DNA of 64,000 nt from Paludibacter sp. (GTDB taxonomy: Bacteria; Bacteroidota; Bacteroidia; Bacteroidales; Paludibacteraceae). The notes beneath the pieces were generated by a model. It was not told the origin of the DNA, ran no database searches, and was given only the letters and a program-made list of their open reading frames with translations. The stretch covers positions 214,028 through 278,027 of the forward strand of contig JARLGX010000008.1 of NCBI GenBank assembly GCA_031292575.1. Reading direction: 5' to 3'. Made by a program: the position numbers and the translations under genes. Numbering within the stretch: position 1 is the first letter of the stretch; each line of letters starts with the position of its first letter. Shown here in pieces: positions 1-9,072 of the stretch.

Positions 1-1
1 T

Positions 2-94
2 CAAGGTTTGAATATTTTCTCACGGGTGACTTACATTTGGTGGGTAATAGCTTTTATTACAGGCGGATTATTGGTGGCATTAAGACATGCTTAA
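2..94 (+). CDS. 3' end of a membrane protein (partial)
   Basis: An open frame enters from the left edge and stops with TAA at 92-94. The 30 visible residues include a hydrophobic stretch (WWVIAFITGGLLVAL) followed by RHA, which fits the last transmembrane helix and short tail of an inner-membrane protein. The hairpin terminator at 141-177 lies just downstream on the same strand, which supports this being a real gene end. The family cannot be named from 30 residues. Confidence 0.45.
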   Translation, partial: QGLNIFSRVTYIWWVIAFITGGLLVALRHA

Positions 95-140
95 GAGTTT
101 ATGGTTTGTTAAATTATTCAATCTAGATATTCTCAAGAAT

Positions 141-177
141 AAAAAATAGTTTCATAGCAAGTGAAGCTATTTTTTTT
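141..177 (+). terminator. Rho-independent terminator
   Basis: The arms at 141-154 and 162-175 pair over 14 positions with one G-T wobble, around a 7-nt loop, and end in a run of T. It closes the partial gene at the left edge. Confidence 0.7.
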
Positions 178-296
178 GTGTTTGTTTTCAGAAATAACAA
201 TTTCAACTGGCTGAACCATTCGTTTTGGATAAGTGTTTTAGAGTTCAAAAAAACATAAATCAGGAAGCCATATTCACTTCCACAAAAATTACTACA

Positions 297-1319
297 ATGA
301 AATATAATGAACTTGGAAAAACCGGCGTATTGGTTTCAGAGCTTTGTCTGGGAACCATGACTTTCGGAGGTAAAGGTTACTGGCAGGCCATTGGGCAATT
401 ACCTCAGGATGAAGTAAATAAAATTGTGAAAACTTCTTTGGATAACGGTATAAATTTTATTGATACGGCCAATGCATATTCCGAAGGGCTTTCGGAGACA
501 TTGTTGGGAGAATCGCTGAAGAAGTTGGGTATTTCACATCAGAATGTAGTCATTGCCACTAAAGTCAGATTACGAATGGGCTCAGGTGCCAATCAGGTTG
601 GACTTTCACGCCTTCACATCATGGACTCGGTGAACGACAGCTTAAAACGCCTTCAACTTTCGCATATCGATTTGCTATACATCCATGGAGTTGATCCAAT
701 TACGCCAATTGAAGAAACTATGCGCGGACTTGAAGATGTGGTTCGATCGGGGAAAGTACGTTACATCGGCATAAGCAATCATCCGGCTTGGATGGTGATG
801 AAAGCCAATAGCTATGCAGAAAAAATGGGCTGGACAAGATTCGTGGCTTCGCAAAATTATTATACCATTGCGGGTCGTGACATTGAACGTGAAATTGTTC
901 CAATGGCTTTAAGTGAAGGTGTAAGCATAATGCCATGGAGCCCGCTTGCCGGAGGTTTCTTATCGGGAAAATATACCAGAAACACCGAAATTGCTGGTAA
1001 TAGCCGCCGCGATTCATTTGATTTTCCTCCTGTCAATAAAGAAAAAGCCTACGACATTATTGACGTAATGGCCGTAATTGGCAAACAGCACAACGTTTCA
1101 GTGGCAACGGTTGCATTAAATTGGGTAATAAAGCAACCTGGCATAACCAGTACAATTATAGGAGCTAAAACATTGGAACAATTAAATGACAATATCAAAG
1201 CAACCAGTTTGGAACTTACGCCTGATGAATTAAAACAATTGAACGAAGTTAGCGCACTTTCTCCAGAATATCCTGGCTGGATGGTGAACAGACAATTGCA
1301 AGGTCGTTGGCCGGAATAA
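297..1319 (+). CDS. Aldo/keto reductase
   Basis: NADPH-dependent cytosolic oxidoreductase of the aldo/keto reductase superfamily, 340 residues from the ATG at 297. The frame stays open to 225, but the family normally begins at MKYNELGKTG, so 297 is preferred. The expected catalytic tetrad is visible: Asp56 and Tyr61 in IDTANAYSEG, Lys89 in ATKVRL and His130 in LLYIHGVD. The C-terminal half has the usual cofactor-binding features (SPLAGGFLSGKY, IGAKTLEQL). Length and motif order match the YajO/Tas-like branch, whose substrates are mostly unknown. It stands alone, with a 43-bp gap to the next gene. Substrate cannot be told from sequence. Confidence 0.9.
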   Translation: MKYNELGKTGVLVSELCLGTMTFGGKGYWQAIGQLPQDEVNKIVKTSLDNGINFIDTANAYSEGLSETLLGESLKKLGISHQNVVIATKVRLRMGSGANQVGLSRLHIMDSVNDSLKRLQLSHIDLLYIHGVDPITPIEETMRGLEDVVRSGKVRYIGISNHPAWMVMKANSYAEKMGWTRFVASQNYYTIAGRDIEREIVPMALSEGVSIMPWSPLAGGFLSGKYTRNTEIAGNSRRDSFDFPPVNKEKAYDIIDVMAVIGKQHNVSVATVALNWVIKQPGITSTIIGAKTLEQLNDNIKATSLELTPDELKQLNEVSALSPEYPGWMVNRQLQGRWPE

Positions 1320-1362
1320 ATATCGGCTATACATTCTAATTCAATTTTACAAATATACCCGA

Positions 1363-1974
1363 ATGATAACCAACGACTTAAACAAATTTCCTGAAAAGTA
1401 TAATCCAAAAGACTTACAAATCCTGTCCTTCACTAAAAAGCAAAATTTTGAAGAATGGTTAGAGCAAAATTATACTTTAGAAGAAGGAATATGGTTACGG
1501 TTTTACAAAAAGAACTCGGGAATTAAGACAATTATTTATACTGAAGCCTTGGATATAGCCCTTTGCTATGGCTGGATTGATGGGCAAGTAAAAAAGTATG
1601 ATGAAAATTCATATATCCAGAAATTCACTCATCGAAGAGCTAAAAGCATGTGGTCCAAAAGGAATAAAGAACGTGTTGAGTACCTTGAAAAAGAATGTAA
1701 ATTGAAACCCTCAGGTATAATTGAAATTGAAAAAGCTAAAGCAGATGGAAGATGGGAAAGAGCCTACGATTCTCCAAGCTACATGATAATGCCTGAAGAT
1801 TTTATGCGGGAACTATCAAAAAACAAAAAAGCTTTTGATTTTTTTGAATCTTTAAACAAAACAAACAAGTATACAATTGGTTGGCGACTACAAACAGCCA
1901 AGAATCTTGATGCAAGAGTAAAATTGATGGGGAAAATTTTATTGATGATGGAAAATCAAAAAAAATTTCATTGA
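1363..1974 (+). CDS. YdeI/OmpD-associated family protein
   Basis: A 203-residue soluble protein of the YdeI/OmdA family (bacteriocin-protection, YdeI-like). The family hallmarks are present: an early WLEQNY segment, then GIWLRFYKK, the ALCYGWIDGQ box followed by QKFTHRRAKSMWSKRN, and a C-terminal helical part beginning at PEDFMRELSKNKKAFDFFESL. Members are widespread small cytosolic proteins whose biochemical role is not settled; in enterobacteria the name comes from association with OmpD and peptide resistance. It follows the aldo/keto reductase on the same strand by 43 bp and could be co-transcribed with it. Nothing is missing relative to the family. Confidence 0.85.
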   Translation: MITNDLNKFPEKYNPKDLQILSFTKKQNFEEWLEQNYTLEEGIWLRFYKKNSGIKTIIYTEALDIALCYGWIDGQVKKYDENSYIQKFTHRRAKSMWSKRNKERVEYLEKECKLKPSGIIEIEKAKADGRWERAYDSPSYMIMPEDFMRELSKNKKAFDFFESLNKTNKYTIGWRLQTAKNLDARVKLMGKILLMMENQKKFH

Positions 1975-2052
1975 TCATTTACAAGAATAAACAATGCTTA
2001 AACAATATAGCTATTTAAGCCTAGAACAATTAAAAATTAACAACGAAAGTAT

Positions 2053-2060
2053 TACTTTTG
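2053..2060 (+). promoter_or_regulatory. Bacteroidota minus-7 promoter element
   Basis: TACTTTTG fits TAnnTTTG. It sits 22 bp before the ATG at 2082 and overlaps an upstream TTG in the same frame, which excludes that TTG as the start codon. No clear minus-33 TTTG is visible. Confidence 0.55.
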
Positions 2061-2081
2061 CAAATAAAAAAACAATCATCT

Positions 2082-2615
2082 ATGGCAGACGAAAAAAAAG
2101 AACCATGGTTAAATTATTTAGCCCTAACAACAATTATTTTTGCAGTAGCAGCAACATTATCAACGTTTAAAGGCGGTGGTTATTCGACCAAATCAATGTT
2201 AAGTCAGGAACAAGCTTCCGATAAGTGGTCATATTTTCAGAGTAAGGGTATGAAAATGTATATTTACGAGACTCAGAAAGAAGCTCTGGCACTTAATATT
2301 CTGCGGATTCCTGATAGCGAAAAGTCAGTAAAAGAGGCTTACCAAAAAAAAATTAATGATTTTGGGATGTCAATAAAAAAGTTTGAGAAAGAAAAAGCTG
2401 AAATAAAAAAAGAAGCTGAACAATTAGAATCTTTACGCGACGAAGCCCAAATTCATTCCAAAGCATTTGGTATGGCAGTAATATTTTTGCAGATTTCTAT
2501 ATTACTTTCCTCCATTGGCGCATTAATCAAAAGAAAATATCTTTGGTATGGGGCAATTGGTGTTGGGGCTGTTGGTATTTTTTATTTTCTAAATGGGTTC
2601 TTATTATTCTTATAA
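2082..2615 (+). CDS. DUF4337-type membrane protein
   Basis: A 177-residue protein with one hydrophobic helix near the N terminus (about residues 12-28), a charged helical middle (about 80-120, rich in Lys and Glu, coiled-coil-like) and two more hydrophobic segments at the C terminus (about 125-145 and 150-172). This layout and the opening MADEKKEPWLNYLALTTII match DUF4337, a bacterial inner-membrane family of unknown function. The ATG at 2082 is chosen because the alternative TTG at 2058 lies inside the promoter element. Topology suggests a coiled coil on one side of the inner membrane. No partner gene is evident. Confidence 0.75.
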   Translation: MADEKKEPWLNYLALTTIIFAVAATLSTFKGGGYSTKSMLSQEQASDKWSYFQSKGMKMYIYETQKEALALNILRIPDSEKSVKEAYQKKINDFGMSIKKFEKEKAEIKKEAEQLESLRDEAQIHSKAFGMAVIFLQISILLSSIGALIKRKYLWYGAIGVGAVGIFYFLNGFLLFL

Positions 2616-2667
2616 TAAAAGACTTTTCGTTATTTCTGTTCTTAAACATTTATAAATAGCAATAAAA

Positions 2668-2740
2668 TAACTTTGGTCTCTGTGAAAGAATTTCAAGTAT
2701 GAAGATTTTCAAAAAAGCTTTTGTTAAAACAAATCCATAA
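2668..2740 (+). other. Short transcription unit with a 13-codon ORF
   Basis: A minus-7 element (TAACTTTG, 2668-2675) is followed by an ATG at 2699 that opens a 13-codon frame ending in TAA at 2738-2740, and then by a strong terminator at 2754-2781. The layout predicts a transcript of about 100 nt. It may be a small RNA or a micropeptide message; the peptide is short and basic. No minus-33 box is visible, so the promoter is only a candidate. Confidence 0.35.
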
Positions 2741-2753
2741 GCCCAGTATATTT

Positions 2754-2781
2754 AAAAAAGCGGACAAATATCCGCTTTTTT
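2754..2781. terminator. Bidirectional Rho-independent terminator
   Basis: The arms AAAAAAGCGGA and TCCGCTTTTTT pair perfectly over 11 bp around a 6-nt loop, with A and T runs on both sides. It can end the short plus-strand unit and the minus-strand exosortase gene. Confidence 0.85.
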
Positions 2782-2797
2782 ATTACTGATAATAAGA

Positions 2798-3379
2798 TCA
2801 GACATTTATCCTTTTCCCAATAATTCTTTCTTCCCAAAACACCCACATTCCGAAAATCACTAAATAATATAAGTATTTGAAAAAGTATAGATGCAAAAAA
2901 TTGAACCAGTGAGGATGGTATTCTATGCAGGCTGTTATAGTGCAGATTCTGAATATATTAAATAAATACACTACCACCAAACCGAATGGAACATACCACA
3001 GTTTTTTTATCCATGGGCCACGGTTGAAAGCTATAATACAAAAGAAAATATACGCTTGCTTCAATCCCGTACATGCCCATATTATCAAAACAGAGTTCCC
3101 ATTAGCGTGTCTTAGTGAATTATTTGGTAGTAGTGATACGCTTGAGCCTAAGAAATTCAAAACACTTTCAGTTACATGTGCAACATGATGAGCCATCATT
3201 GTAAATGGCGGTGTTATATCAAATCCCCAGAAAGTTATCGTTGAGTTAATACTCTCCGATTCATCGCCAATCACATCATATTTCCAAAAGAAGTTTGATA
3301 ACATTAAAATTACTGCAAATAAAATAACAGCCCGATAAGGTTCCAATTCTTCAGGCAATTTTAAGTTAGGTAATTTCAT
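2798..3379 (-). CDS. Exosortase/archaeosortase family protein
   Basis: A 193-residue polytopic inner-membrane protein that looks like a cysteine transpeptidase of the exosortase/archaeosortase superfamily. The three conserved residues of the family are seen in the right order and context: Cys103 in WACTGLKQ, Arg144 in LFNIFRI and His163 in FNFLH. About five to six hydrophobic helices surround them. Exosortases process C-terminal sorting signals such as PEP-CTERM or related tags on surface proteins. No tagged substrate, polysaccharide-export gene or dedicated partner is visible nearby; its neighbour is tsaD, 16 bp upstream on the same strand, so it may share that transcript. The subtype is not assigned. 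Confidence 0.8.
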   Translation of the reverse strand: MKLPNLKLPEELEPYRAVILFAVILMLSNFFWKYDVIGDESESINSTITFWGFDITPPFTMMAHHVAHVTESVLNFLGSSVSLLPNNSLRHANGNSVLIIWACTGLKQAYIFFCIIAFNRGPWIKKLWYVPFGLVVVYLFNIFRICTITACIEYHPHWFNFLHLYFFKYLYYLVIFGMWVFWEERIIGKRINV

Positions 3380-3395
3380 ATCACACTATTTAATG

Positions 3396-4424
3396 CTAAA
3401 ATTTATTTGAAACCCGAGCAAATGGAACTTCCTCGATAGAACAAAAATCGTTATGCTGATATTTGAAATAACCCGTAATTGCAATCATGGCAGCATTGTC
3501 GGTAGTAAAAGCAAAAGGCGGAATATACACGTTCCAACCATACTTAATTCCATGATCGTGAAAGGCTTGGCGTAAAGCAGAGTTGGCCGAGACACCTCCA
3601 GCAACAGCTACCTGATTAATATTTAAATCTTTTGCAGCTTTTCGAAGTTTATTCATTAAAACATCAACAACTGTAACTTGCAGCGAAGCACAAAGATCAT
3701 TTAGGTTCTTTTCTACAAAATTTGGATCTTCCTTTATTTTATCGCGCAACAAATACAAAAACGATGTTTTCAACCCGCTAAAGCTATAATTATAATCTGG
3801 AATTTGCGGTTTGTTGAATGTAAAGGCTTTCGGATTTCCTTCTTTTGCTAAGCGGTCAATATGAGGTCCACCAGGATATGGAAGCCCCATTACTTTGGCA
3901 CATTTGTCAAAAGCCTCACCGGCTGCATCGTCAATGGTTTGTCCAATTACTTCCATATCGTTGTAAGATTTTACCAAAACAATCTGCGAATTTCCACCAG
4001 ATACAAGCAAACAAAGAAATGGAAATTCAGGTTGTTTTTCATCAGGTTTACCTTCGCTGATGAAATGGGCTAATACATGTGCTTGCAGATGATTAACATC
4101 TATAAGCGGAAGATTCAAAGCCTGTGAAAGTCCTTTAGCAAAAGATGTCCCTACAAGTAGCGACCCCAATAAACCCGGACCGCGAGTAAAAGCAATAGCA
4201 CTTAGCTCAGTTTTGTCAATGTTAGCACGTTTCAAAGCCTCGTGAACTACCGGAATAATGTTGAGTTGATGAGCTCGCGATGCCAATTCGGGAACAACCC
4301 CACCAAAACTGGTATGAACAGCTTGGTTTGCAATAACATTCGAAAGCATCACACCATCACAAATTACTGATGCTGATGTATCGTCGCATGATGATTCAAT
4401 ACCTAATATAATTGTTGAATTCAT
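3396..4424 (-). CDS. tsaD: tRNA N6-adenosine threonylcarbamoyltransferase TsaD
   Basis: A 342-residue cytosolic enzyme that transfers threonylcarbamoyl from its AMP adduct to A37 of ANN-decoding tRNAs, with TsaB and TsaE. It has the ASKHA fold signatures: LGIESSCDDTSASV at the N terminus, the metal-binding HLQAH (His112 and His116), LVSGGNSQIVLV, and AVAGGVSANSALR with a late DNAA motif. Length is normal. The gene is essential or near-essential in most bacteria. It is divergent from the TamB-like gene and is followed by the exosortase gene 16 bp downstream. Confidence 0.97.
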   Translation of the reverse strand: MNSTIILGIESSCDDTSASVICDGVMLSNVIANQAVHTSFGGVVPELASRAHQLNIIPVVHEALKRANIDKTELSAIAFTRGPGLLGSLLVGTSFAKGLSQALNLPLIDVNHLQAHVLAHFISEGKPDEKQPEFPFLCLLVSGGNSQIVLVKSYNDMEVIGQTIDDAAGEAFDKCAKVMGLPYPGGPHIDRLAKEGNPKAFTFNKPQIPDYNYSFSGLKTSFLYLLRDKIKEDPNFVEKNLNDLCASLQVTVVDVLMNKLRKAAKDLNINQVAVAGGVSANSALRQAFHDHGIKYGWNVYIPPFAFTTDNAAMIAITGYFKYQHNDFCSIEEVPFARVSNKF

Positions 4425-4548
4425 TATCTAAATTGAAAATTGGGTTTTTAATTTGTCATGTTACATTTTAAAAGTACAAGTCTTTCATGGCATAACAATT
4501 GTTCTTTATAAATTTTAAATTATTAATTGCTTTGTTAGAAGCGTTTCC

Positions 4549-4580
4549 TTGCGTAATTCACAAATTATTATTTACTTTTG
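4549..4580 (+). promoter_or_regulatory. Promoter of the TamB-like gene
   Basis: A TTG core at 4549-4551 and TACTTTTG at 4573-4580 are 21 bp apart, close to the Bacteroidota minus-33/minus-7 arrangement. Transcription would begin near 4587. The first possible TTG start codon of the downstream frame is therefore probably promoter, not coding. Confidence 0.55.
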
Positions 4581-7500
4581 CGAAACAAAGATCAAAGGTA
4601 TAAAAAAAACAGCTAAAATATTGGGGTTTAGTGTTGGGGGAGTTATTTTATTTCTCACACTTTTGGTTGTGCTTCTTCAAACCAGCATGATGCAGCAGTT
4701 TATTTCCAAAACTATTGTAACTCAGCTTGCCGAAAAACTTCATACCAAAGTAACTATTGGTAAAATAGAGTATACGCTTTTCAATAATATTTCTCTTCAC
4801 AATTTATACATCGAAGATCAACAAAAAGACACTCTTATATTTGTAAAACAGGCCGATGCACACTTCAAATTTTGGAAATTCTTTCAGGGGAAAATTATTT
4901 TCACTTCAGTTGATCTTGCTCAATTATATGGTAACCTGATAATTGATAAAAATGGACATTCCAATCTCGATTTTGTTATTAAAGCATTCAAGCAACCTCA
5001 AAAAAAAGACTCTACCCAAATAGAATATCAAATTAGGCATTTCGGGCTTAAAAACTCCCGATTTAATTATACAAACTTACAGCAATTCAAACCTTTACCA
5101 TCAGGTGTTTTTAATGCTAATAATTTGAAATTTAAAAATATAAATGCTGACATTTCCCTTGAAATTTTTCAGAAAGACAGCATCAATGTCAAAGTTAAAA
5201 GTTTAAGTGCCGAAGAACGTACCGGATTAATTCTTAAGGATTTTAAAACTCAGGTTAACGTTTCATCTAAAAACGTTAAAATCCCTTTCATTGATATTAA
5301 ATTACCAAAATCACAGGTGCATTTGACTGATATTCAATTAAAGTACGATAGTTTGGCTGACTTTAAGCACTTTGCTGAGAAAGTGCGGTGGAATGCACCC
5401 ATTACGCTTTCTTCGATAGCATTCTCTGATCTTAAAGCCTTTGTGCCGGAGTTTAAGAATGTGAGAGGCTCAGCCACTATCAAAGGATTAATTACAGGGA
5501 GAATATCAAGTCTTCATTTTCAAAAAATGGAAGTAAAATATGGGAATTCATTTTTGTTCCATGCCGACTTAGATGTTAATGGTCTTCCCAATTTAAGAGA
5601 GGCGTTTATTTATGGACAAATCAAAGAGTTACAGTTTGAAAAGGGAGATTTGCAGGATTTTATTTCTGAAATTTCCAATAACCCCTTTATACTTCCAAAG
5701 GAAATAAGCCAATTAGGATTAATTAAATATAAAGGAAACATATCAGGATTTCTGAATAATCTGGTAGTATTTGGAAATCTGAATACAAATATTGGAAGCG
5801 TATCTACGGATATTTTGTTAAAGTTCGGAAATGAGCTCAGAAATCTCGCTTATAATGGAACGATTAAATCTGATAACCTTCAGTTAGGGAAATTATTAAG
5901 TAATAAGCAATTAGGCAAACTGTCGTTTAGTTTGAACACGAAAGGAACAAAAAACGAAAATTCAAAACTTCAGGGAATTCTCACTGCTAAGGTAAATGAG
6001 CTTCAATTTAATAATTATTCTTATCAAGATGTCCAATTTGGAGGGAAATATGATGGAAAAGGGTTTGATGGAACTGTTGATTTACAAGACCAAAATATAA
6101 ACGCACATTTTAACGGAAAAATTGATTTAACGCAAAAACTACCTGTTTACGATTTTGATTTGAAAGTAAATAAAGTTAATTTGAACGCGTTGAAATTAAC
6201 TGACAAATACCCTGGCTCTATTCTTTCATTCAATGGGAAAACCAATATAATTGGAAATTCGCTCGATAATATTAATGGATTCATACGTTTTGACAGTATT
6301 CAATTCACAAATAAGGATAAAATATTGAATATCGAAAAGATTCAATTTACCTCCCGCATTGATGACCGTTCCACTCATTTTGTTATTGCATCTGATTATG
6401 TAAATGGCGGATTTAGTGGTAATTTTAAATATAGTACTGTAAAATATACTATCGACAAAATTGTTCAAAAATATTTACCATCTCTATCATTACCAGGCAA
6501 AAAAAACGATGAGACTTCGCAAAACAATATAGATATTGATCTTAAAATTGAAAACACAAGTGAAATTTCTAACGTTCTGGATTTACCATATTCTATTGAA
6601 GGAATATCGACAATTAAAGGCTCAATTGATGAAAAATCGAATAAAATAGATGTTTCAGCCAACTTCCCGATGCTTAAATCGAATAAGCAGCAAATTGAAA
6701 ATATCACATTTCACTTCGATAATCCTAAAAAACAGTTACAACTTACTACCAGAGCCCAGTTAGAAACGAAAGATGGATTACAAAATATTTATATAATTGC
6801 CTCTGCAATAAAAGATTCGGTAAAAACAAAATTAGGTTGGCAAAATACTCAGGAGGTAACAAATGCAGGAGAAATTAATACTTTGACACGGTTTAAAAAA
6901 GAGGGAGACAAAACTTCGGCCGTATTACAAATCTCACCATCTCAAGTAATTATTTCAGATTCGGTCTGGAATATACATCCATGTAGAATTGACTTTAAAT
7001 CAGACAGTACCATTCAAATTCATAACTTCGTATTTGACAACCACAAACAATTTGTACACATCAACGGAATTGCATCCAAAAGTCAGACAGACAGTGTAAA
7101 TTTAGTTATGAATAATTTAGACTTGGATTTTGTAATGGGATTATTAAAATTAAAAGGTACCAGTATTGGGGGAATTGTAACCGGAAGAGCTACTTTACTC
7201 AGTTTACTGCAACAACCAATTTTTGAAGCAAATATAAAAGTAAAAGATCTTATGCTTAATCATAAGCTGGTTGGCGATGGGAATGTAACTTCAAATTGGG
7301 ATAAATTAAATAGTCAACTACTTGCTCATGGAGCCTTTGTGAATGAAAAAAAAGACACCATTGTTGTAGCCAATGGAGTTTTTACTCCCAAAACAGACAC
7401 AATAAGCGTTGTTTTTAACGCACATAATTTTAATATCGAGTTTTTAAATCAATACTTTCAAAGCGTTGTACAAGATGTAAAAGGATATGCAACAGGCAAA

Positions 7501-9072
7501 GTCAGATTATTTGGACTTTTGAAACACGGTATCAGTTTCGAAGGAGATGCTTATGTTGATAAAGGACAGGCTTCCGTAAAAACCCTAAAAACTACTTATT
7601 ATTTTAATGATTACGTTCATTTATCAAGAGACACAATTTCTCTCAGAAATATAAAAATATATGATCAGGAACGAAACCCTGCTAGTTTAAATGCAACATT
7701 AACACATAATGGGTTTTTTCATGACATGAAATTTGATGTAAAAATCGCTGGAGATAATATTCTGGCACTCAATACCCAAGCCGAAGACAATGATTATTTC
7801 TTTGGAAAAGCCTACGCCAACGGTACTGTTCATATCTATGGAGATGAGAAAGAAGCTAATATCTTTGTAAATGCAATATCTCAACCCAATACTAAATGCT
7901 ACATTCAAATGGGTGGTGCGTCCAAAGCTTCCGATAATAGCTTTATCCACTTTGTGAATAAAAACGATAATGAACTTACTGTAAACAGTTTACCACATAA
8001 AATTATTGGGTCAGATATGAATGTAAAAGTAAATCTTCAAATTGAAGTTACACCCGATGCAGAAATGGAGTTAATTGTTGATCCTAAAGGTGGTGATGTA
8101 ATAACTGGAAAAGGGAATGGAAATTTAAGAATTGAATTTGATACTTTCTCCGATATAAAATTATACGGAACGTATACTATTAATAGTGGATATTATTTAT
8201 TTACACTTCAAAATTTGATACGCAAGGAGTTTAAAATTGATCAAGGAAGTACACTTGCCTGGACTGGAAACCCTTATAATGCTCAATGCAACATTAGAGC
8301 TTTATACCCACTAACAGCATCGTTAAGAGATTTAATGGGTCAAAGCCAACTCGGAGATATGCGCTCTACTGTTCCTGTAAATTGTGTATTGAAGCTGAAT
8401 GATAACATTATGAAACCAAACATTAAATTCGAAATTGATCTACCTCAAAGCGATGAAGGAGTAAAGCAGTTGGTACGAAATATTATAAATACTGATGAAA
8501 TGATGAATCGTCAAATTCTCTATTTATTGGTATTTAATAAATTCTATGCCCCCGATTACATGGCTGGCGCATCCAATGCAAATGTGGGCCCAAGCGAAGC
8601 ATTATCATTTGGTGTTTCAACATTGAGCGCTCAGTTAAATAATTGGATTTCCCAGTTGTCAAAAAGCAATAACCTGTCGATTGGATTCGATTATCGACAA
8701 ACCGATCAGCAAAGTAGCGATATTCAAGCGCAATTTCTCTACCAGCCAAGTAATCGTTGGATTATGAATGGAAACATCGGATATCGGAATGATTTAATTT
8801 CGAATAGTTCAACTAACACGAATAGATTTATTAGCGATGTAGACATTCAATACCTGCTAAATGAGTCTGGTAAATTACGTTTAAAGGGGTACAATCACAC
8901 GATCGATCGCTATCAACTACAACTTCGTACTGCAACACAAACTCAGGGTTTAGGTTTTATTTACAAAGAAGATTTTAATAGTGTAAAAGAATTGTTCAAT
9001 TATTATTGGCACTTAATTGTTGGAACTAAAAAAACTAAAACAGATGAAAAACAAACTTCTACAAAAAAATAA
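4549..9072 (+). CDS. TamB-like translocation and assembly module protein
   Basis: A very large protein (up to 1507 residues) with one N-terminal signal anchor (GFSVGGVILFLTLLVVLL) and then almost entirely short amphipathic beta strands, ending in a DUF490/TamB domain (about residues 1180-1480; see NLRIEFDTFSDIKLYGTY). Such AsmA-like proteins span the periplasm and are linked to outer-membrane protein assembly or lipid transport. The start is uncertain: no ATG occurs in frame before the anchor, the TTG at 4549 coincides with a probable promoter box, and the TTG at 4621 or a non-standard codon near 4600 (before KKTAKIL) is more likely. The last 29 bp overlap the DUF3256 gene, so the two are probably co-transcribed. 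Confidence 0.85.
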   Translation: MRNSQIIIYFCETKIKGIKKTAKILGFSVGGVILFLTLLVVLLQTSMMQQFISKTIVTQLAEKLHTKVTIGKIEYTLFNNISLHNLYIEDQQKDTLIFVKQADAHFKFWKFFQGKIIFTSVDLAQLYGNLIIDKNGHSNLDFVIKAFKQPQKKDSTQIEYQIRHFGLKNSRFNYTNLQQFKPLPSGVFNANNLKFKNINADISLEIFQKDSINVKVKSLSAEERTGLILKDFKTQVNVSSKNVKIPFIDIKLPKSQVHLTDIQLKYDSLADFKHFAEKVRWNAPITLSSIAFSDLKAFVPEFKNVRGSATIKGLITGRISSLHFQKMEVKYGNSFLFHADLDVNGLPNLREAFIYGQIKELQFEKGDLQDFISEISNNPFILPKEISQLGLIKYKGNISGFLNNLVVFGNLNTNIGSVSTDILLKFGNELRNLAYNGTIKSDNLQLGKLLSNKQLGKLSFSLNTKGTKNENSKLQGILTAKVNELQFNNYSYQDVQFGGKYDGKGFDGTVDLQDQNINAHFNGKIDLTQKLPVYDFDLKVNKVNLNALKLTDKYPGSILSFNGKTNIIGNSLDNINGFIRFDSIQFTNKDKILNIEKIQFTSRIDDRSTHFVIASDYVNGGFSGNFKYSTVKYTIDKIVQKYLPSLSLPGKKNDETSQNNIDIDLKIENTSEISNVLDLPYSIEGISTIKGSIDEKSNKIDVSANFPMLKSNKQQIENITFHFDNPKKQLQLTTRAQLETKDGLQNIYIIASAIKDSVKTKLGWQNTQEVTNAGEINTLTRFKKEGDKTSAVLQISPSQVIISDSVWNIHPCRIDFKSDSTIQIHNFVFDNHKQFVHINGIASKSQTDSVNLVMNNLDLDFVMGLLKLKGTSIGGIVTGRATLLSLLQQPIFEANIKVKDLMLNHKLVGDGNVTSNWDKLNSQLLAHGAFVNEKKDTIVVANGVFTPKTDTISVVFNAHNFNIEFLNQYFQSVVQDVKGYATGKVRLFGLLKHGISFEGDAYVDKGQASVKTLKTTYYFNDYVHLSRDTISLRNIKIYDQERNPASLNATLTHNGFFHDMKFDVKIAGDNILALNTQAEDNDYFFGKAYANGTVHIYGDEKEANIFVNAISQPNTKCYIQMGGASKASDNSFIHFVNKNDNELTVNSLPHKIIGSDMNVKVNLQIEVTPDAEMELIVDPKGGDVITGKGNGNLRIEFDTFSDIKLYGTYTINSGYYLFTLQNLIRKEFKIDQGSTLAWTGNPYNAQCNIRALYPLTASLRDLMGQSQLGDMRSTVPVNCVLKLNDNIMKPNIKFEIDLPQSDEGVKQLVRNIINTDEMMNRQILYLLVFNKFYAPDYMAGASNANVGPSEALSFGVSTLSAQLNNWISQLSKSNNLSIGFDYRQTDQQSSDIQAQFLYQPSNRWIMNGNIGYRNDLISNSSTNTNRFISDVDIQYLLNESGKLRLKGYNHTIDRYQLQLRTATQTQGLGFIYKEDFNSVKELFNYYWHLIVGTKKTKTDEKQTSTKK

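Noticed and set aside
2699-2740. The 13-codon frame as a certain gene
   Set aside because: Too short to support coding by itself; kept only as part of a possible small transcript.
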